DNA of 64,000 bases from Betaproteobacteria bacterium (GTDB lineage: Bacteria; Pseudomonadota; Gammaproteobacteria; Burkholderiales; SG8-41), in the NCBI GenBank assembly GCA_025363575.1, contig JANYDM010000007.1, positions 1 to 64,000 of the forward strand, given 5' to 3'. Position numbers and translations under genes: made by a program. Positions 24,853 through 34,065 of the stretch are shown here, one piece after another; the first letter of the stretch is position 1; every line of letters begins with the position of its first letter. A model generated the notes under the pieces. It did not search any database and was not told where the DNA came from. It saw only the letters and a list, made by a program, of their open reading frames with translations.

Positions 24853-25692
24853 ATGAGCGGATCCTGGAGTAGAGAGGAAGTTGAAGCTACTGTAGCCGAC
24901 TACCTACAGATGCTGACCATGGAACTAACTGGACAGCAGTACAACAAGACCGAGCATCGACGGAAACTGATTCGACTCATCAACAATCGCTCTGAAGGCG
25001 CCATCGAGCGTAAGCATCAAAACATCAGTTCAATCTTGATCGATTTAGGTTGCCCCTATATCTCTGGTTATAAACCTCTGGGCAACTATCAAGATTTACT
25101 CTACAAGGCAGTCGAAGATCGGCTTAGAAAAAGCGCGCTATTTGACCGAGCAGCATTGGCAGCCGCGCAAATGCCCGCAGCAGCCCCCACGCCCGATGAC
25201 TTCTCTGAAGTAGAAGTAGCCCCACCGAAACTCGCTTATGTAGCGCGCGAGCCCGATGCTCCAAAGATACGCACGGCAATAAAAAGGGATTACATCAATC
25301 GAGAGGCATGCAACAGTTCGCTCGGAAAAGCCGGCGAGGAATTTGTTGTGCATTTCGAAAGATGGCGCCTAATTTCTGGCGGCCACGAGCAACTGGCTAA
25401 CAAGGTAGAACACGTCGCTCAGACTCAGGGGGACGGACTTGGGTACGACGTATTGTCTTTCGATACCACCGGCAAGGAAAGACTAATTGAAGTCAAGACA
25501 ACTTCATTTGGAAAAGAAACACCTTTTTTTATCACGCGCAATGAAATCAATCTTTCACGCTCCGAGGCGGAACGATTTCATCTTTATCGGCTATTCGATT
25601 TTCGAAAAGAACCGCACTTGTTTTCGTTTCGTGGCAACGTAGACAAACATTGCCACCTTGATCCAATCACTTATCGAGCCCGCTTCACATAG
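24853..25692 (+). CDS. DUF3883 domain protein, likely nuclease-fold
   Basis: A 279-aa protein. The C-terminal DUF3883 domain (about 155-275) contains LGKAGEEFVVHFER and GYDVLSF-DTTGKERLIEVKTT, which matches the D-x(n)-E-x-K core of PD-(D/E)XK nuclease folds. The N-terminal 100 residues (REEVEATVADYLQML...) form a helical region often seen fused to DUF3883 in restriction-like or phage-defence proteins. No partner methylase or helicase is present, so the role is unclear. The ATG at 24853 is preferred to an upstream TTG. Base composition is AT-rich against the surroundings. Confidence 0.78.
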   Translation: MSGSWSREEVEATVADYLQMLTMELTGQQYNKTEHRRKLIRLINNRSEGAIERKHQNISSILIDLGCPYISGYKPLGNYQDLLYKAVEDRLRKSALFDRAALAAAQMPAAAPTPDDFSEVEVAPPKLAYVAREPDAPKIRTAIKRDYINREACNSSLGKAGEEFVVHFERWRLISGGHEQLANKVEHVAQTQGDGLGYDVLSFDTTGKERLIEVKTTSFGKETPFFITRNEINLSRSEAERFHLYRLFDFRKEPHLFSFRGNVDKHCHLDPITYRARFT

Positions 25693-25759
25693 GTAGTCGG
25701 GAACGTTTTGTTAGTTGCTCGATAACATCACCGTCCATAAAACCAACCTCCGCCTACTC

Positions 25760-26719
25760 TCACTGCACTTGTATTTTCGCCTCTCTAACCACCCTCCCCC
25801 ACCTCTCGCTCTCTTCTTTTATCTGCGCCGCGAGATCAGCCGGGCTGCCGCCTTTCACTTCCGCGCCCGCGCCGGTGAGATTCGCTTGAATATCGGGCAG
25901 CTTCAGAATGGCGTTAATCGCGGTGTTTAGCTTGGCAATGATCTCAGGCGACGTTTTCGCCGGCACAAGGATGCCGTACCACGGCCCGGCGGTGTAGCCG
26001 GGTATCGTTTCCGCAATCGTGGGCAGGTTCGGCATGGGAGCGAAGCGCTTACGCGTGGTCACTGCCAGTGCGCGCAGGCGGCCTGATTTTACGAACGGCA
26101 GTAACGAAATTGTTTCGCCGAAGCTCAACGTCACTTCACCCGATAGAAGCGCCGTGGTCGCAGGGCCAGTGCCTTTATAAGGCACGTGGATCATCTTCGT
26201 GCCCGCACCGAGGTCGAACAGCGCACCGGCAAGGTGTCCCGTTCCTCCATTGCCTGACGACGAATAGGTCAACTGGCCCGGCTTCGATTTCGCGAGCTTG
26301 ATGAATTCGGCCACCGATTTGACCGGCAACGATGGATGCACGCACATCAGCGCCGGCACGGCCGTGATCCAGATAACGGGCGCAAGATCTTTGACGGGAT
26401 CGTACGGCATCGTCTTCAGGAGGTGCGGCGACACAACGAGTGGCGACGGCGACGACATGAGCAGCGTGTAACCGTCGGGCGGCGATTTGGCAACGACATC
26501 AGCCCCGATCACGCCGCCCGCGCCCGGGCGATTGTCGGTGACGACGCTGACGCCGAGCGATTCAGACAGTTTCTGCCCGATGATGCGCGCGAAAAAATCC
26601 GTGCCTCCGCCTGGCGCATAGGGAGAAACCATGCGGATGGGTTTGCCCGGCCAGGTTTGTGCATCAGCGCCGCCTGCGATGAGCGCGCAGCACGCGAATA
26701 GCAGAGCCCGCGTATTCAT
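25760..26719 (-). CDS. Bug/TctC family receptor coupled to a TauD-like dioxygenase
   Basis: Encodes 319 aa with a signal peptide ending IAGGADAQ, then TWPGKPIRMVSPYAPGGGTD (Trp for the usual Tyr), TDNRPGAGGVIG and VPYKGTGP. Its ATG overlaps the TauD-like stop in ATGA, so the receptor and the oxygenase are translated together. The imported compound may be the dioxygenase substrate. Confidence 0.93.
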   Translation of the reverse strand: MNTRALLFACCALIAGGADAQTWPGKPIRMVSPYAPGGGTDFFARIIGQKLSESLGVSVVTDNRPGAGGVIGADVVAKSPPDGYTLLMSSPSPLVVSPHLLKTMPYDPVKDLAPVIWITAVPALMCVHPSLPVKSVAEFIKLAKSKPGQLTYSSSGNGGTGHLAGALFDLGAGTKMIHVPYKGTGPATTALLSGEVTLSFGETISLLPFVKSGRLRALAVTTRKRFAPMPNLPTIAETIPGYTAGPWYGILVPAKTSPEIIAKLNTAINAILKLPDIQANLTGAGAEVKGGSPADLAAQIKEESERWGRVVREAKIQVQ

Positions 26720-27729
26720 CCGGCCGCCGCCCCCGGAGCCCTGGTCAACGTTTTCTCAACGCCGTCGTAGTCCTTGAAGATTTCCTTGTCCACCGCGCGG
26801 CGCTGGCCGAACGCCTTCAGCCACAGGCGCACCATGTGGCGCTTCTTTTCCGGCTCAGGATAATCCTCGAACTCCGTGCGCGCGTGCAGCGTCGTGTAGT
26901 TGTTGATGAACTGCATGTCGCCACGCGCGAGGTCCATGTCGAGCCGCATGTCTTCGTCGTTGGTCAACGAATCCATATATTCGAGCGCGGCCGTTTCGAG
27001 CTCGCCGTATTTCGCGTGGCCCATCTTGCGCGCGTTCTCGATCGTGTTGCGCAGGATGCGGCAGCTTACGGTTGCGCCGGTGATGCTGTAGACCGGCATG
27101 CGATAAGTCGTGAACGCGCCACCCTCTTCCATATTGGCGTGGATGTAGCCGTGCTCTAGCGGCGCGATATAGTCCGGATGGTTCTTGACGATCTCGTTGT
27201 AGATCCGCGTCGAGCTCACGATGCTGGACAGGCCGCCGCTCTTCGCCACGCGCTGGCAAAGAAGGCCGACGATGTCGCAGCGGTCGGTGTGGAACATGAG
27301 CCGCTGGTTGGTGCGGTAACCGCGCACGCGGCCCGTGCCCATCTTCACGCCTTCGTCGTAGACCTCGCCCAGCATCTCGCCGTAGGAGTTCTGCGAGATC
27401 GGCGAGCCCATATAGGTGCCTATGCCCCAGAAGATCGTGCGCACTTGCGCGTCGCCGAGTTTTTCCGCGGGCAGGCCTTTGACCAAAAGAAAGCCGCGCC
27501 CGTGATTGATCTCTTGCGCCCACGACTCGATCAACGGCACCATAGACTTCAGCTTGAAATCGTCGCGCGTGACTTCCTGCACGCCCAGCCCGCGCTCTAT
27601 GCATTTGGCGGCGGCCGCACTCAGCTCCGCGACCTGGCTTTCACCCAGGTTCGCAATCCATGCATCGTCATTGCGAAAATCGCGCCCCATCCAGGCGGAT
27701 TTGTCCCGCACCTGCAATTGCGAGGCCAT
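26716..27729 (-). CDS. TauD/TfdA family 2-oxoglutarate-dependent dioxygenase
   Basis: A 337-aa protein from the ATG at 27729, with GGAGGAGG two bases upstream. The iron site is His147-x-Asp149 in LMFHTDRCD and distal His282 in TTLHARTEF, and Arg301 in VRLWLK is the likely 2-oxoglutarate anchor. The family hydroxylates and often cleaves small acids such as taurine or aryloxyalkanoates. It is slightly longer than TauD. The coupled Bug gene supports a substrate imported as an organic acid, but its identity is unknown. Confidence 0.9.
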   Translation of the reverse strand: MASQLQVRDKSAWMGRDFRNDDAWIANLGESQVAELSAAAAKCIERGLGVQEVTRDDFKLKSMVPLIESWAQEINHGRGFLLVKGLPAEKLGDAQVRTIFWGIGTYMGSPISQNSYGEMLGEVYDEGVKMGTGRVRGYRTNQRLMFHTDRCDIVGLLCQRVAKSGGLSSIVSSTRIYNEIVKNHPDYIAPLEHGYIHANMEEGGAFTTYRMPVYSITGATVSCRILRNTIENARKMGHAKYGELETAALEYMDSLTNDEDMRLDMDLARGDMQFINNYTTLHARTEFEDYPEPEKKRHMVRLWLKAFGQRRAVDKEIFKDYDGVEKTLTRAPGAAAG

Positions 27730-27810
27730 GGCCTCCTCCAACGCTGTTTTATGTCGAGTTATTGTAGCCTTGAACCACAGGAGAAAGAGCGCAGCTTTTG
27801 CTCCAGAAAA

Positions 27811-27941
27811 TCCCCTTGTGTCAGTGAGGCGCCGAGTAACGCAGGCGAGCCAAGAAAAGTCCACGAGGACTGTCTTCCCGCGCGATCCTCTTCGGCTACT
27901 TTGTTTTGGCCGCGCTAGCGCAGCAAAGCGATAACTAGCGG
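27811..27941. repeat. Degenerate copy of the CTTTC/GAAAG repeat block
   Basis: CCCCTTGTGTCAGTGAGGCGCCGAG and GGACTGTCTTC parallel the block at about 13880-13950. CGGCTACTTTGTTTTGGCCGC parallels the palindrome at 13695. The copy is more eroded. It fills most of the gap between the TauD-like gene and the exported protein at 28011. Confidence 0.6.
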
Positions 27942-28010
27942 ATTAACCGCACCGCGCGCAACGGCGCAACGACGGAAGGCTGTAAGGCCGGGATTACAGC
28001 CGCAAAATTA

Positions 28011-28409
28011 TTATCGAGCGTTGCCCGAATGCGATTCCGCGCTTTGCGTAGTGCCACCGTGCGGACCGGCAGTGCCTGAGGGCTCAACGGCCTTCTGGGG
28101 CATGTTTGCCGGGGACGTTTGCTCGACGGGCGTAGGCTTGGGCGGCGTTATGCCGCGCGCAATCAAATCACGCCTGTATTTTTCCGCGACCTGGTCCTGC
28201 GCGCGCGTGAGCTCCGCCTGGGCCTTTGCCTCCTGCTGCTTTTGCTTCTCAGCTTCCGTCGTCTTGGCGGCGACTTCTTCCGGCGTAGGCGGGGGCAGCT
28301 TTGCGTATGCGTTAACGCCCAGGCACGCCGAGAAGATGAATGCCGTGCAGATCAGCGGCAACTTTGTCGATGGCCACCGGCCGAGAAATTTTTCAGAATG
28401 TTTTTCCAT
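28011..28409 (-). CDS. Exported charged protein of unknown function
   Basis: A 132-aa protein with a long N-terminal basic region, a hydrophobic segment (LICTAFIFSACLGVNAYA) and a likely cleavage after AYA. The mature part is a probable coiled coil rich in Glu, Lys, Gln and Ala (about 45-85). It ends with a Pro/Gly/Ser/His tail that is probably disordered. I recognise no family. The gene stands alone between repeats and a Bug gene. Confidence 0.55.
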   Translation of the reverse strand: MEKHSEKFLGRWPSTKLPLICTAFIFSACLGVNAYAKLPPPTPEEVAAKTTEAEKQKQQEAKAQAELTRAQDQVAEKYRRDLIARGITPPKPTPVEQTSPANMPQKAVEPSGTAGPHGGTTQSAESHSGNAR

Positions 28410-28530
28410 AGCCGTCTCCTGCTCAAAACAACAGGAATATTTTGCCGGTCATTTGTCATCCGCCGCTATCGGCGTATGCCCTGTTCTGTTGTAGGACACG
28501 CGTGACTTGCGAGGGATGCGCTGCCTTGGG

Positions 28531-29505
28531 TTATTCGATCCTCACGTTCGCCGTCGTCACAACGCGCTGCCATTTTTCGATCTCGCGTTTAACAAATGCA
28601 GCGGTCTGCTGGCTGTTCATCGCTGGCGGCTCGATCGCAAGTTCTGCAAGTCGTTCGAGGTAGTCGGGCCGCGCCAGCACCGCGACATGCGCCATCTGCA
28701 GTTTGGCGAGCACGGGGCGCGGCGTTTTCGCGGGCGCGGCCAGCGCCCACCACGCGCTCGATTCGATGCCGGGATAACCAAGCTCGGTAAACGTAGGCAC
28801 TTCGGGCAGCGGCGCAAGCCGTCGGGGGTGCGCCGCCGCCAGCGCCCGTAACTTGCCGCTTTTTACGTGCACCAATATGGCCGAAAGATCGGTGACCATC
28901 ATGTCGACTTCGCCGCCGAGCACGCCGATGAGCGCCGGCCCGCCGCTCTTGAACGGCACATGCAGTATGTCGATGCCGGCCTCGTGCTTGAACTGCTCGC
29001 CCGCCATATGCACGATGGTGCCGGGCCCGGCAGACGCGAACGTGAATTTGCCGGGCTGCTTCTTCGCCAGCACGATCAGCTCCGTCACTGTGCGGGCAGG
29101 CAGATCAGCGCGCGCAGCGAGCACGTACGGTGCAATCGCCGTGATACCGACGAGCGTCAGGTCGCGATCGACGTCGTACGGAATTTTTTTGATGAGGATG
29201 CCGTTGATCGCAAACGTGCTGATCGTGCTGAAGAGCAGCGTATAGCCGTCCGGGACGGCGCGCGCCGCGATCTCGGTGCCGATGATTCCGGAAGCGCCGG
29301 GCCGGTTGTCGGTGATGACTTGCGTGCCCCATCGCTCGCTCAAGCCTTTCGCATAGAGACGTCCGACGAAATCCGCGGGGCCGCCAGCGGCCCACGGGTT
29401 GATCAGGCGCACGGAGCGCAGCGGATAATCGTCTGCTGCGAAAATCTTACCGGCGCATAGCGAAAGCAGGAAGAAGATTGCGGCGACGGACATTCGCAGA
29501 TTCAT
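28531..29505 (-). CDS. Bug/TctC family receptor
   Basis: Encodes 324 aa. The ATG at 29505 follows GGGGTGAG and gives the signal peptide MSVAAIFFLLSLCAGKIFA, then DYPLRSVRLINPWAAGGPAD, TDNRPGASGIIG and VPFKSGG. The Asn in LINPWAAGG replaces the usual Val of the first loop. It is divergent from an alpha/beta hydrolase gene 132 bp away, and the two may share a control region. Confidence 0.92.
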   Translation of the reverse strand: MNLRMSVAAIFFLLSLCAGKIFAADDYPLRSVRLINPWAAGGPADFVGRLYAKGLSERWGTQVITDNRPGASGIIGTEIAARAVPDGYTLLFSTISTFAINGILIKKIPYDVDRDLTLVGITAIAPYVLAARADLPARTVTELIVLAKKQPGKFTFASAGPGTIVHMAGEQFKHEAGIDILHVPFKSGGPALIGVLGGEVDMMVTDLSAILVHVKSGKLRALAAAHPRRLAPLPEVPTFTELGYPGIESSAWWALAAPAKTPRPVLAKLQMAHVAVLARPDYLERLAELAIEPPAMNSQQTAAFVKREIEKWQRVVTTANVRIE

Positions 29506-29637
29506 GCTCACCCCGAGATGATGGAACTGCACAGCACGCATGTCGAGTATACGTGTGGAAAATTTCGAAGTCACTTCGCGACGAGCCCCGATGCACGAAC
29601 TTCTCTACAATGGCGCTTCTTCTTTGGAAAGCACGCC

Positions 29638-30483
29638 GTGGGATCTCTCACCAAAATAAACGGTTTCGACATCTTCCACGAAGTGACCGGCACCGGCACG
29701 CCGATCATCTGGTGCCACGAAGCGGCCGGCGACTATAGAAGCTGGGATCCGCAGGTCAAATTCTTTTCGCGCTATTACCGCAACATCACGTGGAATTTTC
29801 GCGGCTTCCCGCCGTCATCGGTGCCGGACGATCCCGCCGCTTATTCCGAAGCGACGATGGTCGCCGACATGCGCGAGCTCATGCTCGAGCTCGATGCGAA
29901 GAAAGCCCACGTGGTAGCACTGGCGAGCGGCGCGGCGATTGCGCTTCAATTCGCGCTCGCGCATCCGCAAATGTGCCTGAGCCTGGCGGTCGCTGCATGC
30001 GGCGTCGGCTCGCTGAATCCGCAAAACCGCCAGCAGCAGATCGCCGACAGCGTCAAAATGCTGAGCGACGGCAAGATGAATACGCTGGTCTATTTTCAGA
30101 CGCACCGCCCTGCGCGCATGCAGTTCTTGCGCAAAGACCCCAAAGGCTGGCAGCTCTTTCACGATCAGTTCCTCGAGCAGTCTCCCTTGGGATGGACGAT
30201 GACGGCACAGCACGTCGCCGGCACGCGGCCTACCGTCTTTAGTCTGAAAGACAAACTCAACCGGCTCGCGGTGCCCACGCTGATCATGGTCGGCGACGAG
30301 GACGAAGCCTGTCTCGAGCCCTCAATCTTTTTGAAACGCGAGATTCCGGGCGCGGGCCTCATGGCCTTTCCAAACTGCGGCCATACGCTGAATCTTGAAG
30401 AGCCTGCAGACTTCAACCACGCACTGCTTAAGTTCTACCAGGCAGTCGCCGCCGGCACTTGGCCGACGCGCGCGAAGACCTAG
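29638..30483 (+). CDS. Alpha/beta hydrolase fold protein with a displaced nucleophile
   Basis: A 281-aa protein starting at GTG 29638, with GGAAAG upstream. It aligns residue for residue with the hydrolase at 31065: 94-98 is ALASG here against GLSMG there, so the nucleophile Ser is Ala96 and a Ser sits one place later. The acid (VGDEDEACLEP) and the His (NCGHTLNLEEP) are retained. It is either inactive as a serine hydrolase, uses the shifted Ser97, or has another chemistry. No signal peptide is seen. The hydrolase paralogue and a CMD-family gene lie opposite. Confidence 0.83.
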   Translation: MGSLTKINGFDIFHEVTGTGTPIIWCHEAAGDYRSWDPQVKFFSRYYRNITWNFRGFPPSSVPDDPAAYSEATMVADMRELMLELDAKKAHVVALASGAAIALQFALAHPQMCLSLAVAACGVGSLNPQNRQQQIADSVKMLSDGKMNTLVYFQTHRPARMQFLRKDPKGWQLFHDQFLEQSPLGWTMTAQHVAGTRPTVFSLKDKLNRLAVPTLIMVGDEDEACLEPSIFLKREIPGAGLMAFPNCGHTLNLEEPADFNHALLKFYQAVAAGTWPTRAKT

Positions 30484-30503
30484 GACTATCTCAAACGGTC
30501 GGA

Positions 30504-30654
30504 GCCGCAGATAAACGCAGATAAGGTAAAGCAGGTGAGTCAAAAAACTCTATTGCCACAGATAAACACAGATAGACACGGATACGTCAAAACCTGTGCG
30601 CCTCGAATTTCATCTGCGTTTATGTGCGCGTTTATCTGCACGTTTATCTGCGGC
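30504..30654. repeat. ATAAACGCAGAT repeat cluster
   Basis: Opens with GCCGCAGATAAACGCAGATAA and closes with the mirrored TTATCTGCACGTTTATCTGCGGC; GCCACAGATAAACACAGATAG is in the middle. The block can form a long imperfect hairpin between convergent genes, so it may work as a bidirectional terminator. Confidence 0.75.
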
Positions 30655-30671
30655 TGATCATTGTTCGTACG

Positions 30672-31049
30672 CTACTTCTTGCCGGATTTTTTGGCGGCCT
30701 TCTTGAAGTAACCTTCCAGTTCCAGTTCCTGCAGCGCGCGGATGCCCACGCTGTAGGCCACCCCGCCGCCCGGGATATGCGCGGCTTTCAGGCCTTCGAA
30801 CAATTCCTGCCGCGTCGCGCCGAAGTCCACCGCGCGGCGCATGTGCGCGGCGACCCCGTACTGCAGGCCGCGCGAGGCGAGGATGCCGATGATGATCATC
30901 TCCTTGACCTTGACCGACAATGCGCCTTCGCTCGCCGCCACGCGCCGCAATTCGTCGCGCACCTTCGCGTATTCAGGGTCGAGTGTCTCCGCCCATACCA
31001 TCTCGCTATAGCCAAACGGGTCTTTCTTCTGCGCTTTCTTCTTAGCCAT
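30672..31049 (-). CDS. Carboxymuconolactone decarboxylase (CMD) family protein
   Basis: A 125-aa all-helical protein of the family's usual size. Residues 30-110 carry the CMD core with LSVKVKEMIIIGILASRG and GVAAHMRRAVDFGATRQEL. The AhpD-type C-x-x-C is absent, so it is the decarboxylase-like rather than the peroxidase-like branch. PcaC-type members act on gamma-carboxymuconolactone in aromatic breakdown. It follows an alpha/beta hydrolase by 15 nt, the same pairing as PcaD-PcaC lactone chemistry, but substrates are not known here. Lys-rich ends are notable. Confidence 0.88.
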   Translation of the reverse strand: MAKKKAQKKDPFGYSEMVWAETLDPEYAKVRDELRRVAASEGALSVKVKEMIIIGILASRGLQYGVAAHMRRAVDFGATRQELFEGLKAAHIPGGGVAYSVGIRALQELELEGYFKKAAKKSGKK

Positions 31050-31064
31050 GATGCTCCTGTCGTT

Positions 31065-31925
31065 TCAATTTGACGAAATCTGGTAGCCCCAACGCCCGAG
31101 CTCGCAGGCGTGAAAAAAATCGTCGAGCGCGCGGTTGAATGCGGCGGGCTCTTCGATATTGAGGTTGTGGCCGGAATACGGAAACACCATCAGCCCCGCG
31201 CGGGGCATCTGCTCGCGCATGAAGTGCGTCGGCGCGATGGCCGGCGTGTCGTCGTCGCCGAACATTAGCAGCGTCGGAATATCGCATGCGCGCAACTGCT
31301 CGCGCTGATCGTAGACTGAGGGCCTCTTGAGGAAACTGCCGCGTAAGGTGCGCGCGCTGCCCGCGGGGGAATGCTGCTTCAGCCGCTCGCGGAACGCAGC
31401 CCAGCCGTGCGGGTCTTTGGCTTTGAAGGTGCGACGCACGGCTAGGTTGGCCATGCGGCCGGCCATCACCCCGGCGCCCAGTTCTTCGTAAAGGCGCGCG
31501 CGCTCTTCCACCGCCGCGAGCCGCATCTTCTGCTGCTCGGCATCAGTCGTTACGCCTGCGCCGCAACTGCCGACGACGAGCGAGCGCACGCGCGCCGGAT
31601 TGGCGAGCGCAAAATTGAGTACTGCGAAAGAGCCCATCGAGAGGCCGACCAGGTGCGCCTGCGCGGCACCTAGGTGATCGAGCAGGCAGCCGATGTCGGC
31701 CGCCACCCGCGTAATGCTGTAGTCCGCGCCGGCCGGCGGCACGTCGGAAGGCGGATAGCCGCGCGCGGCATAGGCGATGCAATGATAGCGACGCGCGAAA
31801 TGGCTCAGCTGCGCCGCCCACGATTGATAGTTGTCGCCGAACTCGTGCGCGAAGACTACAGGGAAGCCGCTGCCGGCCTCTTCGTAATAGATGCGCACAT
31901 TGTCGTCGGTGCTGCAGTACGGCAT
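31065..31925 (-). CDS. Alpha/beta hydrolase (intact catalytic triad)
   Basis: A 286-aa cytosolic hydrolase. The nucleophile elbow is GLSMG at 94-98 (Ser96), the acid lies in LMFGDDDTP and the His in PYSGHNLNIEEP. The oxyanion region is VVFAHEFGDNYQSW. It resembles enol-lactone hydrolases and C-C hydrolases of the 3-oxoadipate type. It starts 4 nt after the stop of a Bug gene and is followed by a CMD-family gene, giving a receptor-hydrolase-decarboxylase operon that suits breakdown of a lactone or aromatic-derived acid. Confidence 0.9.
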   Translation of the reverse strand: MPYCSTDDNVRIYYEEAGSGFPVVFAHEFGDNYQSWAAQLSHFARRYHCIAYAARGYPPSDVPPAGADYSITRVAADIGCLLDHLGAAQAHLVGLSMGSFAVLNFALANPARVRSLVVGSCGAGVTTDAEQQKMRLAAVEERARLYEELGAGVMAGRMANLAVRRTFKAKDPHGWAAFRERLKQHSPAGSARTLRGSFLKRPSVYDQREQLRACDIPTLLMFGDDDTPAIAPTHFMREQMPRAGLMVFPYSGHNLNIEEPAAFNRALDDFFHACELGRWGYQISSN

Positions 31926-31929
31926 CGCG

Positions 31930-32901
31930 TCAGTCCGCCCGCACGTTGGCTTTGCGGGCGACCGCGGTCCACGTATCGATCTGGTTGCGGATGAACGCCG
32001 CGCATTGCTCCGGTGAGGATGCCTGAACGTCCATGGCGAGCACGTCGAGCCGCTGCCTGATATCGGGCAGGTTGAGCACGACGGCTACGTCGCGCTGCAA
32101 TTTGGCAACGATGGCTTTGGGCGTATTTGCCGGGGCGTGCATCGTGTGAAATTCGAGCCCTTCGTAACCCGGCAGCACGCTCGCGATCGGCGGCACGCCG
32201 GGCAGCCGTTGCGTCGGCGTGGCGCTGGTGACCGCGATGGCGCGAATGCGACCCGACGTAAGGTGCGGCAACGCCGTTGAAATGCTGGACATCACGTAGT
32301 CGGTTTCCGCGGCGATCACGCCGGTCAGCGCAGCGACTGCGCCTTTGTAGGGCACATGCACAGTGTTGATGCCTGCGCGCATGTTCATTAGCTCGGCGAA
32401 TACATGGGGAGACGAGCCAACGCCGATGGACGCGTAGCGCAGCGCACCCGGCTTCGCCTTCGCGCGCTCGATCAGGTCTTTGACACCGGTGAGCGACGAC
32501 GAAGAAGGCACGACCAGCGCGAGCGGCAGCGTCACCATCAGCGTGACGTGGGCAAAATCCTTGTAAGGATCGTACGGCAGCGCGGCATAAAGCCCGGGCG
32601 CTATCGCATTGGGCCCGAAGCCGCCGACGAACAGCGTGTAGCCGTCGGGCTGGGCCTTCACGACGAGGTCGGCGCCTATCGTGCCGCCCGCGCCCACGCG
32701 ATTGTCGACCAGCACATTCTGTCCCCAGGCTTCAGAGAGCTTTTGCCCGACGAGGCGCGCGATCACATCAGTGGACCCGCCGGGCGCCAGGCCGATGATG
32801 ATGCGCACGGGCTTGCTCGGGTAGTCTTGCGCATGCGCCGCGTTTACATTCGCTGCGAATGCGCCGAGCAGCGCAACGATAGCCAAACCCACTCCGAACA
32901 T
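31930..32901 (-). CDS. Bug/TctC family receptor, first gene of a hydrolase-CMD operon
   Basis: Encodes 323 aa from the ATG at 32901, with AGGAGT upstream. The signal peptide ends NAAHAQ; DYPSKPVRIIIGLAPGGSTD, VDNRVGAGGTIG and VPYKGAV follow. Ile-Gly-Leu replaces Val-Pro-Phe in the first loop. The short 4-nt gap to the hydrolase suggests coupling and a common pathway. Confidence 0.93.
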   Translation of the reverse strand: MFGVGLAIVALLGAFAANVNAAHAQDYPSKPVRIIIGLAPGGSTDVIARLVGQKLSEAWGQNVLVDNRVGAGGTIGADLVVKAQPDGYTLFVGGFGPNAIAPGLYAALPYDPYKDFAHVTLMVTLPLALVVPSSSSLTGVKDLIERAKAKPGALRYASIGVGSSPHVFAELMNMRAGINTVHVPYKGAVAALTGVIAAETDYVMSSISTALPHLTSGRIRAIAVTSATPTQRLPGVPPIASVLPGYEGLEFHTMHAPANTPKAIVAKLQRDVAVVLNLPDIRQRLDVLAMDVQASSPEQCAAFIRNQIDTWTAVARKANVRAD

Positions 32902-33107
32902 TAACGACTCCTGCGATTAAGGTGCGCGATCCCGCAGAGAGTATCTCTGAGTTCGGGAGCGGCGGTCAAACGCGCGGCCACGCACAAGGTGAAGGTTGCC
33001 GTGTCGTTTGACCGCGTGTGATGTTTAATCCAGCCAACATCGCTATGACGACGTCACGCATCCGCGACGTTGCGGTAAAATATGAAAAACTCCGAGGGGG
33101 GCTCGTT

Positions 33108-34049
33108 ATGCGTCGAATATCCCAATGGCTGGTAGCGATTGCCGCATGCGCGGCGTGCGCTTCACCGGTGCTTGCGCAGGACAGCGGCACGCTCAAGAAA
33201 ATCAAGGACAAGAAGACCATCGTGCTCGGCGTGCGCGAAGGCGCGGCGCCGTTTTCCTACCTCGACGCGAAACAGCAGTACATCGGCTACTCGGTCGATC
33301 TCTGCCTCAAAATCGTTGACGCGGTGAAGGCCCGGCTCAAGATGCCCGACCTCGCGGTCCAAATGACGAAAGTGACGCCGCAGGTGCGCCTGCAGATGCT
33401 CATGAACGGCGATATCGATCTCGAATGCGGCTCGACGACCAACAGCATCGAGCGGCAGAAGCAAGTGGCATTCGTCGTCACGACTTTTTATACGGGCACG
33501 CGCCTGCTCGTGAAACCGTCTTCGCTGGTCCGCAATTACAAAGACCTCAAGGGCAAAACGGTCGTCGTTACCACGGGCACGACCAACGAACGCGCGCTCA
33601 AAGACTACAACCTGCAGGAATCGCTGGGCATGCGCTTCACACAAGTGGCAGACCATCGCGACGCGCTCACCGCGGTTCAGAAGGGCACCGCGGTGGCCTT
33701 TCCGATGGACGACGTGCTGCTCTATACGATGCGCGCCAACGCGCAAAACCCGCCCGAATACGCGGTGGTCGGCGAATTTCTGACCGACGAGCCTTACGCG
33801 ATCATGCTGCGCAAAGACGACCCGGCATTCAAGAAGCTGGCGGACGATGCGGTGATCGCGCTCTTCAAAAGCGGCGAGATCAACAAGATTTACGCGCGCT
33901 GGTTCGAGTCGCCGATCCCGCCCAACAACGTCAACCTGCTGATGCCGATGAACGATACGCTCAAAAAACTGATCCGCAGCCCGAACGCGGACGGCACCGG
34001 CAGTTGCGGCCGCATGCAGTGCGCGATGAAGCTGTCGCCCGACTTGTAA
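33108..34049 (+). CDS. Amino-acid ABC transporter substrate-binding protein (GltI-like)
   Basis: A 313-aa periplasmic receptor starting at ATG 33108 behind GAGGGGGG. The signal peptide ends ASPVLAQ. The SBP_bac_3 fold shows KTIVLGVREGAAPFSYLD, GYSVDLCLKI, LECGSTTNS-IERQKQVAF and GKTVVVTTGTTNERAL. The Arg and Asp positions are typical of glutamate/aspartate receptors. A C-terminal tail after NLLMPMNDTLKKL carries two Cys (GSCGRMQC) that could form a disulfide. No permease or ATPase genes adjoin it, so it must use partners encoded elsewhere. It converges with a Bug gene 16 bp away. Confidence 0.9.
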   Translation: MRRISQWLVAIAACAACASPVLAQDSGTLKKIKDKKTIVLGVREGAAPFSYLDAKQQYIGYSVDLCLKIVDAVKARLKMPDLAVQMTKVTPQVRLQMLMNGDIDLECGSTTNSIERQKQVAFVVTTFYTGTRLLVKPSSLVRNYKDLKGKTVVVTTGTTNERALKDYNLQESLGMRFTQVADHRDALTAVQKGTAVAFPMDDVLLYTMRANAQNPPEYAVVGEFLTDEPYAIMLRKDDPAFKKLADDAVIALFKSGEINKIYARWFESPIPPNNVNLLMPMNDTLKKLIRSPNADGTGSCGRMQCAMKLSPDL

Positions 34050-34065
34050 TCCGCGTACGGCAGAC

